Shown piece after piece: positions 8,587-20,326 of a DNA stretch of 35,248 bases. Within the stretch, counting starts at the first letter, position 1; every line of letters starts with the position of its first letter. Source of the stretch: Nonomuraea corallina. GTDB taxonomy: Bacteria > Actinomycetota > Actinomycetes > Streptosporangiales > Streptosporangiaceae. The position numbers were made by a program, and so were the translations under genes. The DNA lies in the NCBI RefSeq assembly GCF_027620315.1, contig NZ_JAPNNL010000066.1, positions 1-35,248 on the forward strand, written 5' to 3'. The notes under the pieces are model-generated. The model searched no databases and had not been told where the DNA came from. It saw only the letters and a list, made by a program, of their open reading frames with translations.

Positions 8587-9927
8587 CTAACGGAAGGCCG
8601 CCAGCGGGATCGAGATCCAGGCCGGGCGGTTGCGGGCCTCGTACATGACCTCGTAGACCGCCTTCGACAGCTCGAAGGCGCGCAGCAGCGCCGCGTCGGC
8701 CGGGGTGATGACGCCGCCGCCTTCCGCGTAGCCCTCCAGGAACGCGGCCCTGTTGCGCTTGGTCCACTCCTCGGCCTTCGGCTCCAGGCGGGCCGCCTCG
8801 GCGTGGCCGGCCAGCAGGTGCCGGGAGGCGTAGTCGAACGAGCGCAGCATGCCGGCCACGTCGCGCAGCGGCGAGGAGAGGGCGCGGCGTTCGGCGAGCG
8901 GCTGGCCGGGCTCGCCCTCGAAGTCGAGCACCACCCAGTCGGTGGTGGTGCGCATGACCTGGCCGAGGTGGAAGTCGCCGTGCACGCGCTGGACGGGCAG
9001 CTCGGCGGTCAGTTCCTCGGCGCGGTGGTAGGCCCGTTCCACCGCGGGCACGTACTGGCGCAGTTCGGGCACCTCGGCCACGGCCTGGCCGAGCTGCCGC
9101 CTGAAGTCCTCGACCATCCGCTTGACCTCGGGCGGGTCCATCACGTCGGTGTCGAACGCCTCGCGCAGTTCGTGGTGGACGCGGGCGGTGGCCGCGCCGA
9201 GCCGGCAGGCCTCGGCGGCGAAGTCGCCGCCGGCGTCCGCCGCGGGCAGGCCGGGCAGCGAGTTGTACAGGTCGCGCACGCTGGTGAGCGCCAGGTCCCA
9301 GCCGTCGGTGGAGTTCGACAGGTACTCCTGCATGATCGCCAGTGTGGTCGGGACGCCGTCGAGGTCGGTCTCGATCCACCCGTACGGCTGCGCGATGTGC
9401 GGCGCGTGCCGGGCCGCCAGCGCGGTGGTGATCTCCAGCTCGGGGTTGACGCCGGGGACGAGCCGGCGGAAGAGCTTGCAGATGTACTCCTCGCCGAACA
9501 CCAGCGAGGTGTTGGACTGTTCGGCGCCGAGCACGAGGCTGCGCTGCGTGGTGTCGATCGCGACGTCGGGCAGGTGGCGGAAGCGCAGGCCCGCCCGGTC
9601 GGCACCGTCCGCCATGGACCGCAGCATCCAGCCGGTCAGCTCGTGGTCGTGGACGGCGTCGTAGGCCGCCCATTCGCCGTCTTCGGCCTGGTACGGCCCG
9701 ATGTAGGCGTGGGTGAGGGTGTCGGGGAGCTCCCTGCGCAGGCCGAGCGGGAGCTGGTAGCGCTCGTGGGACCCGTCCTGGCGCACCGACACGACCAGGT
9801 GGCGCAGGCTCGGGTCTCCGGCTTCGAGGACGACGTCGGACTCGATCGACAGTGAGTCGATCGGGCGCCCCTTGCCGCCGAACCAGCGTTGGCGGGTGAT
9901 CCATGCGGCAAGGAGCTCGTCCAGCAC
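8587..9927 (-). CDS. mak: Maltokinase (ATP:maltose 1-phosphotransferase)
   Basis: This 446-residue kinase makes maltose-1-phosphate from maltose and ATP, the donor for GlgE. It has the aminoglycoside-phosphotransferase-like fold: N-terminal cap with WFGGKGRPI (15-23), a phosphate-binding GAEQSNTSLVFGEEYICKLFR strip with S138-S141 and K151, the Brenner-type catalytic motif RVHGDFHLGQV (D318), and metal-binding LDFEGEPGQP (D335). The GTG start at 9925-9927 follows AGGAGG that lies inside the last codons of treS; only three bases separate the treS stop from this start, so translation is very likely coupled. In many actinobacteria treS and mak are adjacent or fused, and the proteins form a complex; here they are separate. 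Also called pep2. Confidence 0.95.
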   Translation of the reverse strand: MLDELLAAWITRQRWFGGKGRPIDSLSIESDVVLEAGDPSLRHLVVSVRQDGSHERYQLPLGLRRELPDTLTHAYIGPYQAEDGEWAAYDAVHDHELTGWMLRSMADGADRAGLRFRHLPDVAIDTTQRSLVLGAEQSNTSLVFGEEYICKLFRRLVPGVNPELEITTALAARHAPHIAQPYGWIETDLDGVPTTLAIMQEYLSNSTDGWDLALTSVRDLYNSLPGLPAADAGGDFAAEACRLGAATARVHHELREAFDTDVMDPPEVKRMVEDFRRQLGQAVAEVPELRQYVPAVERAYHRAEELTAELPVQRVHGDFHLGQVMRTTTDWVVLDFEGEPGQPLAERRALSSPLRDVAGMLRSFDYASRHLLAGHAEAARLEPKAEEWTKRNRAAFLEGYAEGGGVITPADAALLRAFELSKAVYEVMYEARNRPAWISIPLAAFR

Positions 9928-9930
9928 GTC

Positions 9931-11631
<1,701 letters not shown>

Positions 11632-11703
11632 GAGCTCTCCTCTCCGGGGCTCATGAGGGAGGCGCTTGCACACACAGTTGAAGACTCCCCGCTGAATTCA
11701 GCT

Positions 11704-13743
<2,040 letters not shown>

Positions 13744-13789
13744 CGCATTTCAGGGTTGCGACGGCACTCGGTACCGCCGGAGGCTTTCC

Positions 13790-13809
13790 TGGCAGGATCG
13801 ATCCTTGCA
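13790..13809. promoter_or_regulatory. Candidate operator between glgE and glgP
   Basis: The sequence TGGCAGGATCGATCCTTGCA contains a perfect 12-bp palindrome (13794-13805) flanked after two unmatched bases by TG and CA, giving TGNNAGGATCGATCCTNNCA overall. Its place in the divergent 237-bp glgE/glgP region makes it a candidate site for a dimeric regulator of glucan synthesis against breakdown. No specific regulator is implied by the motif. Confidence 0.35.
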
Positions 13810-13980
13810 CGTGGATTGCGGGCAGCAGTGGATAGACCTCCCGAGTGTCCCCGGGAACACCTGACAGTGGGAGAAGTTGCCCCAATCGTCCTCATTCATG
13901 CTTCGTCCCGGAAGGGGTTTGAACGCCCGGGCTGGGGGTGAAGGAAAGAGACGTTCCTCCTAGCCCGTAGGGTTTCTATT

Positions 13981-16563
13981 GTGAGAGCTATCCGCCGGTT
14001 CACCGTCCGGACCGTCCTGCCCGCGGAGCTGGCCGCACTCGGCGAGCTTGTCCACAATCTGCGCTGGTCGTGGCACCCAGAGACGCTGGATCTCTTCGCC
14101 GAGGTCGACCCCGGCCTCTGGGAGCAGGTGGGTCACGACCCCGTCGCCCTGCTCGGCGCCGTGGGGCCCGACCGGCTGGCCGAGCTGGCCGCCGACCGCC
14201 GCTTCCGGCGACGCCTCGCCGACGCGGCCGACGACCTGCGCGAGTACATGACCGCGCCGCGGTGGTACCAGACGCTGCCCGACGCGGCGCGGGCCATCGC
14301 CTACTTCTCCCCCGAGTACGGCATCGCCGCCGCCCTGCCGCAGTACTCAGGCGGCCTGGGCATCCTGGCCGGCGACCACCTCAAGGCCGCCAGCGACCTC
14401 GGCGTGCCCATCCTCGCGGTCGGCCTGCTCTACCGGCACGGCTACTTCACCCAGTCGCTCTCGCCCGAGGGCTGGCAGCTTGAGCACTACCCGTCGCTCG
14501 ACGCGGGCGGCCTGCCGCTGAGCCTGCTCAAGGAGCCCGACGGCGCCCCGGTCAAGGTCCGCATCTCCCTGCCGGGCGAGCGGGTGCTGCACGCCCAGGT
14601 GTGGGTGGCGCAGGTCGGGCGGGTGCCGCTGCTGCTGCTCGACTCCGACGTGGCCGACAACGACAGCGCCGCCCGCGACGTCACCGACCGGCTCTACGGC
14701 GGCGGCAGCGACCACCGGCTGATGCAGGAGCTTCTGCTCGGCGTGGGCGGGGTGCGCGCCATCCGCGCCTTCTGCCGCATCACCGGCAGCCCCGAACCCG
14801 AGGTGTTCCACACCAACGAGGGCCACGCGGGCTTCCTCGGCCTGGAGCGCATCCGCGAGCTGACCGAGTCGAGGCTCTCCTTCGACGAGGCGCTGGAGGC
14901 GGTGCGGGCCGGCACGGTCTTCACCACCCACACCCCGGTGCCCGCCGGCATCGACCGGTTCCCCGTCGACATGATCGCCCGGCAGTTCGGCGGCGACAAC
15001 GCCTGGCCGACCGTGCCCGTCGAGCGCATCCTCGCCCTCGGCGCCGAGTCCGACCCCGGCCGGTTCAACATGGCCGTCATGGGCATGCGGCTGGCCCAGC
15101 GCGTCAACGGCGTCTCCCGGCTGCACGGCCAGGTCAGCCGCGAGATGTTCCAGGACCTGTGGCCGGCCTTCGACGTCGACGAGGTCCCGATCGGCTCGAT
15201 CACCAACGGCGTGCACGCGCCCACCTGGGTCGGCCGCGAGTTCATGGAACTGGCCGGCCGCGAGCTGCCGTCGCTGCTGGAGCGGGCGCGCGGCTGGGAG
15301 GGCGTGCAGAGGATCTCCGACGCCGAGATCTGGGAGATCAGGCGCACGCTCCGGCGCCGCCTCGTGGAGGGCGCGCGGGAGCGGCTGCGCCGGTCGTGGC
15401 TCGACCGCGGCGCCTCGCCGGCCGAGCTGGGCTGGATCGACGACGTGCTGGACCCGGAGGTGCTGACGATCGGGTTCGCCCGCCGGGTGCCCTCCTACAA
15501 GCGGCTCACGCTCATGCTCAGCGACGCCGAGCGGCTGACCGAGCTGTTGCTCGACCCCGACAAGCCGGTGCAGATCCTGATCGCCGGCAAGGCCCACCCG
15601 GCCGACGAGGGCGGCAAGAAGCTCATCCAGCAGATCGTCAAGTTCGCCGACCGGCCCGAGGTGCGCCACCGCATCGTCTTCCTGCCCGACTACGACATGG
15701 CCCTGGCCCAGCTCCTGGTGCAGGGCTGCGACGTATGGCTCAACAACCCGCTGCGCCCGCTGGAGGCGTCCGGCACGTCCGGCATGAAGTCGGCGCTCAA
15801 CGGCGGGCTCAACCTGTCCATCCGCGACGGCTGGTGGGACGAGTGGTACGACGGCACCAACGGCTGGGCCATCCCCACGGCCGACGGCGTGACCGACCCC
15901 GACCGGCGTGACGAGCTGGAGGCCGCCGCGCTCTACGACCTGATCGAGCACGAGGTGTCCGACCGCTTCTACGACCGGGCCGCCGACGGGCTGCCCCGCC
16001 GCTGGATGGAGATGGTCAAGCACACGCTCGCCTCGCTCGGGCCCAAGGTGCTGGCCGGGCGGATGCTCCGCGACTACGTGCTGGATCTCTACCTGCCGGC
16101 CGCCAGGGCCGCTCGGGCGCTGTCCGCCGACGGGTACGCTTCCGCGCGGGCGTTCGCCGACTGGCGGCTCAAGGTCACCAAGGAGTGGCCGGGCGTGCGC
16201 GTCGAGCACGTGGAGGCCTCCGGCGTCGGCGACACCCCCGAGGTCGGGGCCGCGCTGGAGCTGCGCGCCACGATCGCGCTCGGCGACCTGGGGCCCGGCG
16301 ACGTGGTGGTGGAGGCCGCGTACGGCAAGGTCGGACCGCACGACGAGCTGATCCATCCGGATTACGTCGAGCTGACCGCCGACGGGGTCGACGACGACGG
16401 CCGCGCCCACTACACCGGGGTGGTCCCGCTCAGCCGGACCGGCGCCTTCGGCTACACCGTCAGGGTCGTGCCGGACCATCCTCTGGTGGCGGCGCGGGCC
16501 GAGGTGGGGCTCATGGCCGTGCCCGAGGAACCGGTCGGCATGACCAACGGCACGCTCCGCTGA
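13981..16563 (+). CDS. glgP: Alpha-glucan (glycogen/maltodextrin) phosphorylase, GT35
   Basis: The enzyme releases glucose-1-phosphate from alpha-1,4-glucans using pyridoxal phosphate. At 860 residues it belongs to the actinobacterial and archaeal-type alpha-glucan phosphorylases, which carry an extra N-terminal segment (RAIRRFTVRTVLPAELAALGELVHNLRWSW...). Sequence marks: AYFSPEYGIAAALPQYSGGLGILAGDHLKAASDLG (107-141), the HTNEGHAGF loop (277-285), THTPVPAG (316-323), SITNGVHAPTW (406-416), and the PLP site EASGTSGMKSALNGGLN with K603 as Schiff-base lysine. GTG start at 13981; ribosome site weak. It is divergent from glgE and balances it: GlgP breaks down what the GlgE operon makes. Confidence 0.95.
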   Translation: MRAIRRFTVRTVLPAELAALGELVHNLRWSWHPETLDLFAEVDPGLWEQVGHDPVALLGAVGPDRLAELAADRRFRRRLADAADDLREYMTAPRWYQTLPDAARAIAYFSPEYGIAAALPQYSGGLGILAGDHLKAASDLGVPILAVGLLYRHGYFTQSLSPEGWQLEHYPSLDAGGLPLSLLKEPDGAPVKVRISLPGERVLHAQVWVAQVGRVPLLLLDSDVADNDSAARDVTDRLYGGGSDHRLMQELLLGVGGVRAIRAFCRITGSPEPEVFHTNEGHAGFLGLERIRELTESRLSFDEALEAVRAGTVFTTHTPVPAGIDRFPVDMIARQFGGDNAWPTVPVERILALGAESDPGRFNMAVMGMRLAQRVNGVSRLHGQVSREMFQDLWPAFDVDEVPIGSITNGVHAPTWVGREFMELAGRELPSLLERARGWEGVQRISDAEIWEIRRTLRRRLVEGARERLRRSWLDRGASPAELGWIDDVLDPEVLTIGFARRVPSYKRLTLMLSDAERLTELLLDPDKPVQILIAGKAHPADEGGKKLIQQIVKFADRPEVRHRIVFLPDYDMALAQLLVQGCDVWLNNPLRPLEASGTSGMKSALNGGLNLSIRDGWWDEWYDGTNGWAIPTADGVTDPDRRDELEAAALYDLIEHEVSDRFYDRAADGLPRRWMEMVKHTLASLGPKVLAGRMLRDYVLDLYLPAARAARALSADGYASARAFADWRLKVTKEWPGVRVEHVEASGVGDTPEVGAALELRATIALGDLGPGDVVVEAAYGKVGPHDELIHPDYVELTADGVDDDGRAHYTGVVPLSRTGAFGYTVRVVPDHPLVAARAEVGLMAVPEEPVGMTNGTLR

Positions 16564-16595
16564 TCACACAGTGTAGAAATAGGCTCGACCAGCGG

Positions 16596-16608
16596 CATAA
16601 TCAGGGGC
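16596..16608 (+). promoter_or_regulatory. Promoter -10 box implying a leaderless transcript
   Basis: CATAAT at 16596-16601 ends seven bases before the GTG at 16609, about the normal distance from a -10 box to a transcription start. The short AGGGG (16603-16607) is too close to serve as a ribosome site. A poor -35 (TGTAGA, 18 bases upstream) is present. This fits a leaderless mRNA for the RpiR-type regulator. Confidence 0.4.
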
Positions 16609-17505
16609 GTGGACGACACCGGCACCGGCATGCGAGCCGACACCCTGGTGGCCACGGTCCGTGGGGTGCTGCCGTCCCTGACGCCCGCTGCCCGGACCGT
16701 CGCCCAGCTGATCCTGGAGGACCCGGCGACGGTCGCCCGCAGCACGATCACGGAGCTGTCGGCGGCGTCGGGCACGAGCGAGGCGACGATCGTGCGCACC
16801 GCCCGGCTGCTCGGCTTCGCCGGCTACCCGCAGCTGCGGCTGGCGCTGGCGGCGGCCGCAGCCCAGCCCGACCGGCTGGTGCCCGGTGACCTGGCCCCGG
16901 ACGACCCGTTGTCCGAGGTCATCCAGAAGGTCGCCAGGGCCGAGTCCGAGGCGATCAACGACACGGTCGCCCAGCTCACCTCCGACCGGCTCGGCCTGGT
17001 GGTCGACGCCATCGTCGGCGCCCGCCGCATCGACGCCTACGGGGTGAGCGCCTCCGGCCTGGTCGCCGAGGACATGGCGCAGAAGCTGCTGCGCATCGGC
17101 CTGTCCAGCCACGCCTTCCAGGACGCCCACCTGGCGCTGACCAGCGCCGTCCTGCTCCAGAAGGGCGACGTGGCCATCGGCATCAGCACGTCGGGCGAGA
17201 CGCCCGACGTGATCGAACCGCTGCGGCGGGCGGGGGAGGCAGGCGCGACGACCGTCGCCATCACCAACAACCCCCGCTCGTCCATCGCGGAGCTGGCCGA
17301 GCACGTGCTCATCTCGGCCGGGCGCGAGACGGAGTTCCGTCCCGGCGCCCTGGCCAGCCGCATCAGCCAGCTCCTCGTCGTCGACTGCGTGTTCGTCGGC
17401 GTGGCCCAGCGCACCTACGACTCCTCGCAGGAGGCGCTGGCCAGCACCAAACGCGCGGTCTCGGAGTTCACCCGGAGAACGTCACCCGCACGTCGTCAGC
17501 CTTGA
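16609..17505 (+). CDS. MurR/RpiR-family transcriptional regulator (HTH plus SIS domain)
   Basis: The 298-residue protein has an N-terminal RpiR-type helix-turn-helix (about 15-90, with SAASGTSEATIVRTARLLGFAGYPQLRLAL) and a C-terminal SIS phosphosugar-binding domain (about 130-265: RIDAYGVSASGLVAEDMAQKLLRIG, then GISTSGETPDVIEPLRRAGEAGATTVAITN). Members sense sugar phosphates such as N-acetylmuramate-6-phosphate or glucosamine-6-phosphate and usually act on nearby sugar or cell-wall genes. Here the neighbours are glgP upstream and a convergent amidase downstream, so control of cell-wall recycling or carbohydrate metabolism is plausible but not shown. Its 3' end overlaps the 3' end of the amidase gene by 38 bp. 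A second possible start is the ATG at 16630. Confidence 0.92.
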   Translation: MDDTGTGMRADTLVATVRGVLPSLTPAARTVAQLILEDPATVARSTITELSAASGTSEATIVRTARLLGFAGYPQLRLALAAAAAQPDRLVPGDLAPDDPLSEVIQKVARAESEAINDTVAQLTSDRLGLVVDAIVGARRIDAYGVSASGLVAEDMAQKLLRIGLSSHAFQDAHLALTSAVLLQKGDVAIGISTSGETPDVIEPLRRAGEAGATTVAITNNPRSSIAELAEHVLISAGRETEFRPGALASRISQLLVVDCVFVGVAQRTYDSSQEALASTKRAVSEFTRRTSPARRQP

Positions 17506-19381
17506 CGAACATGATCCGGTGCCCGAACTGGATCTGCAGATACTTCGTCCTGCCCCTGACCACCTGGTGGCCGGCCGGGTCGAAGGTGACCGCGCGGTAG
17601 TACTCGGCCGCCGCCGGTCCGGCCAGCGTGTACGTCTCGCCGGCCGAGAAGGTGTACTGCAGCGGCGTGACCGCCTGGTACGGGACGCCCTCGGGATAGG
17701 CCTCCTGCTCCGGGTAGGCCCTGCCGTACACCGGGACCGTCGCCAGGCCCGGCCTGGGCGTCACCACGAGCCCCATCGACGGCACGGCGGTGGGGGCGGA
17801 GGCCGGGTTGTGGAACCACGCCTTCTGGCCGAGATACCAGATCGCGGTCCAGTCGCCCTGCCGGCCGGCCACCGCGTACCGCTGGCCGGTGCTGGCCCGC
17901 GCGCTGTGGTCGTACACGCTGTAGAGCGACTCGCCCGTGGGGTGCTTGCCGATGTCCTTGACCAGCGGCGCGTCCTCGCGCGGCTCGGTGCGCAGCCAGA
18001 CGGTGTGCGCGGGCAGCGGCGGGCAGGCGGCCTCGGGGTTCTGCCGGTCGCAGCCGTAGAAGTAGGGCTTGTTGGTCTCGAAGTCGGGTCTGATCATGAC
18101 CGCGCCGGAGCGGGGGCCGCCGAACGGGTGCAGCGGGGCGCCGAGCAGCTTGAAGTAGTGCGCCCAGTCCCAGAACGGGCCGGGGTCCTCGTGCATGCCG
18201 CGCACCGTGGTCGGCAGGGTGCCCGGCACGTTGTCGTGGCCGATGATGTGCGCCCGGTCCAGCGGCACGCCGTGCCGGAGCGCCAGGTAGCGCACCAGCC
18301 TGGCCGACGTCCGGTACATCGCCTCGGTGTACCAGGTGTGGCCCTCGGCGAGGAACCCCTCGTGCTCCAGCCCGATGGACTTGGCGTTGATGTACCAGTT
18401 GCCGGCCTGCCAGCCGACGTCCTTGGCCTTGATGTGCTGGGCGATGTGCCCGTCGGACGAGCGCAGCGAGTAGTGCCAGCTCGCCCGGTAGGCCGGGTTC
18501 TCCACCAGCCCGACCGACGGGCCGAAGTAGCCCTCCATGTCGTGGATGACGATGTAGTCGATCTTCTGCGAGGCCGGGCGGTTCGCCAGGTCGTGGTTGC
18601 CGTAGCCGCCGCCGGGCAGTTCGGCGTACCCGGCGGGGATCCACTCGCAGGACACGGTGGGCGGGCACTCGACGCCGTCGCGGCGCGGCGGGCGCAGCCC
18701 GAGCTTCTTCAGCCAGGCCGTCACCTTGTCCAGGCCGGGGACGGGGTCGAGGGTGACCCGGTGGCCGTCGTCGGTGACCCGCCGCTCGCCCGACGCGATC
18801 GTGGCGAACACCTCGTCGGCGAAGAACCGGGCGGCCTCCTCCTGGTCGGCGCCCGAGTACTTGGCGACCGCGCCGTACCACTGGCCTGGGTCGTCGCTGA
18901 GCGGCGCGCCGATCGACTTCTGGTAGTCGGCGAGCAGCGCGGCGCCGCCCCTGATGTTGGCGGCCGGGTCGGCGCGCAGCCGGTCGCGGCTCTCGCCGGT
19001 CAGTTCGGCGGCCCGCTCCAGGGTGCGCAGCGCGGCGGGAATCCCGGGCGCCTCCGGGGCCTCGGCGGGCGGGAGGGCCTGCCTGCTCTCGTCGCCGCGC
19101 GGGTCCTCCGGGCTCTCCCCGTGATGGTTCGAGCCGGAGTACGCGGCCGCGTCGGTCAGGTGCATGGGGCCGAAGCCCGCGTTGTTGCTGGGCGTCCCGG
19201 CGTGGGCGTCCCAGCGTGACTCGAGGTAGGAGACGCCGAGCAGGACGCTCTCGGGGACCTGGAACTCCTCGGCGGCCGCCGAGAAGGCCGCCTGGCGGCC
19301 GTCCGGCTCGGCGGCCCGCGCGGCCGTGACGTCGACTAAGGGCAGGATGGCGACCGCGGCGATCGCCAGCGCTCTGCGCAT
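17468..19381 (-). CDS. Secreted N-acetylmuramoyl-L-alanine amidase (Amidase_2) with lysozyme-like N-terminal region
   Basis: Start ATG at 19379-19381 follows AAGGAG with a six-base spacer and gives a clear Sec signal peptide (MRRALAIAAVAILPLVDVTA). The 637-residue product has three parts. Residues about 33-195 look like a transglycosylase/lysozyme-like domain (VPESVLLGVSYLESRWDAH with candidate catalytic E54, then GFGPMHLT, and a late AVAKYSG helix). Residues about 265-415 form an Amidase_2 domain that cuts the bond between muramic acid and L-alanine; likely zinc ligands are H280 (DYIVIHDMEG), H382 (IIGHDNVPG) and D399 (MHEDPGP), with E339 (SIGLEHEG) conserved. Residues about 445-520 resemble an SH3-like wall-binding module (RTEPREDAPLV...GDWTAIWYLGQKAWFHNP). 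It is likely a cell-wall hydrolase acting outside the membrane, possibly with two activities. Confidence 0.88.
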   Translation of the reverse strand: MRRALAIAAVAILPLVDVTAARAAEPDGRQAAFSAAAEEFQVPESVLLGVSYLESRWDAHAGTPSNNAGFGPMHLTDAAAYSGSNHHGESPEDPRGDESRQALPPAEAPEAPGIPAALRTLERAAELTGESRDRLRADPAANIRGGAALLADYQKSIGAPLSDDPGQWYGAVAKYSGADQEEAARFFADEVFATIASGERRVTDDGHRVTLDPVPGLDKVTAWLKKLGLRPPRRDGVECPPTVSCEWIPAGYAELPGGGYGNHDLANRPASQKIDYIVIHDMEGYFGPSVGLVENPAYRASWHYSLRSSDGHIAQHIKAKDVGWQAGNWYINAKSIGLEHEGFLAEGHTWYTEAMYRTSARLVRYLALRHGVPLDRAHIIGHDNVPGTLPTTVRGMHEDPGPFWDWAHYFKLLGAPLHPFGGPRSGAVMIRPDFETNKPYFYGCDRQNPEAACPPLPAHTVWLRTEPREDAPLVKDIGKHPTGESLYSVYDHSARASTGQRYAVAGRQGDWTAIWYLGQKAWFHNPASAPTAVPSMGLVVTPRPGLATVPVYGRAYPEQEAYPEGVPYQAVTPLQYTFSAGETYTLAGPAAAEYYRAVTFDPAGHQVVRGRTKYLQIQFGHRIMFVKADDVRVTFSG

Positions 19382-19552
19382 GTGCCGCTCCTTGTGAGGG
19401 GCTGTTCGGAACGGAGTCAGCGTCTCAACATTTTCCTTCTCTGGCGATAGTTTTGCGAAGGAATTCTTCATCCTTTCCCCGGCGCGGACCTCCGGAGGCC
19501 GGCGAAGAGGGGGCGAAGATCGGGTGAAGGGGCGGGCGATAGGGTGCGCAGC

Positions 19553-20326
19553 ATGGCTGAGTACGTACGCGTCGAGGTGGCCGACCAGATCGCCACGATC
19601 CGACTGGACCGTCCGAAGATGAACGCGCTCAACGCCCAGGTGCAGCTGGAGATCGCCGAGGCGGCCCGTCAGGTGGACGCCGACCCGGGGGTGGGCGCCG
19701 TAGTGATCTACGGCGGCGAGCGGGTGTTCGCCGCGGGCGCCGACATCAAGGAGATGGCCGTCATGTCGTACGCCGACATGTCGGGCCACTCGCGCACCCT
19801 CCAGGACTGCTTCACCGAGGTGGCCCGCGTCGGCAAGCCGGTCATCGCCGCGATCACGGGATACGCGCTCGGCGGCGGCTGCGAGCTCGCCCTGTGCGCC
19901 GACTTCCGGGTCGCCGGGGAGTCCGCCAAGCTGGGCCAGCCTGAGATCCAGCTCGGCATCATCCCCGGCGCCGGCGGCACCCAGAGGCTGCCGCGTCTGA
20001 TCGGCCCGTCCCGGGCCAAGGACCTGATCTACAGCGGCCGCCACGTGTCCGCCGCCGAGGCGCTGGCCATCGGCCTGGTCGACCGGGTCGTGCCCGACGC
20101 CGAGGTCCACCAGGCCGCCCTCGACTGGGCCGCCACCTTCACCGGCGGCCCGGCGATCGCGCTGCGGGCCGCCAAGCAGGCCGTCGACCGGGGGCTGGAG
20201 GTGGACCTCGACACCGGCCTGGAGATCGAGCGGCTCCAGTTCTCCGGCCTGTTCGCCACGGAGGACGCCAAGAACGGCATGACGGCCTTCGCCGAGAAGT
20301 CCACCCCCAGCTTCACCGGGCGCTAG
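19553..20326 (+). CDS. Enoyl-CoA hydratase/isomerase family protein
   Basis: The 257-residue crotonase-fold protein hydrates 2-enoyl-CoA to 3-hydroxyacyl-CoA in beta-oxidation or related pathways. The first oxyanion-hole strand is RVFAAGADIKEM (57-68) and the second is ALGGGCELALCADFRVAG (105-122). Both catalytic glutamates of true hydratases are present: E111 in GGGCELAL and E131 in LGQPEIQLGIIPGAGGTQRLPR, which argues for hydratase rather than only isomerase activity. I use the ATG at 19553, preceded by AGGG with an eight-base spacer. The gene is divergent from the amidase and converges on the GH10 xylanase, with both stop codons inside one CTAG at 20323-20326. Its physiological substrate is not indicated by context; etfBA further along would serve acyl-CoA dehydrogenases. 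Confidence 0.93.
   Translation: MAEYVRVEVADQIATIRLDRPKMNALNAQVQLEIAEAARQVDADPGVGAVVIYGGERVFAAGADIKEMAVMSYADMSGHSRTLQDCFTEVARVGKPVIAAITGYALGGGCELALCADFRVAGESAKLGQPEIQLGIIPGAGGTQRLPRLIGPSRAKDLIYSGRHVSAAEALAIGLVDRVVPDAEVHQAALDWAATFTGGPAIALRAAKQAVDRGLEVDLDTGLEIERLQFSGLFATEDAKNGMTAFAEKSTPSFTGR

Noticed and set aside
14347..16479. A 710-codon minus-strand frame across glgP
   Set aside because: Antisense shadow of glgP with biased, motif-free composition.
19382..20110. N-terminal extension of the amidase by 243 codons
   Set aside because: It would overlap the enoyl-CoA hydratase antisense; the inner ATG has AAGGAG and begins a textbook signal peptide.
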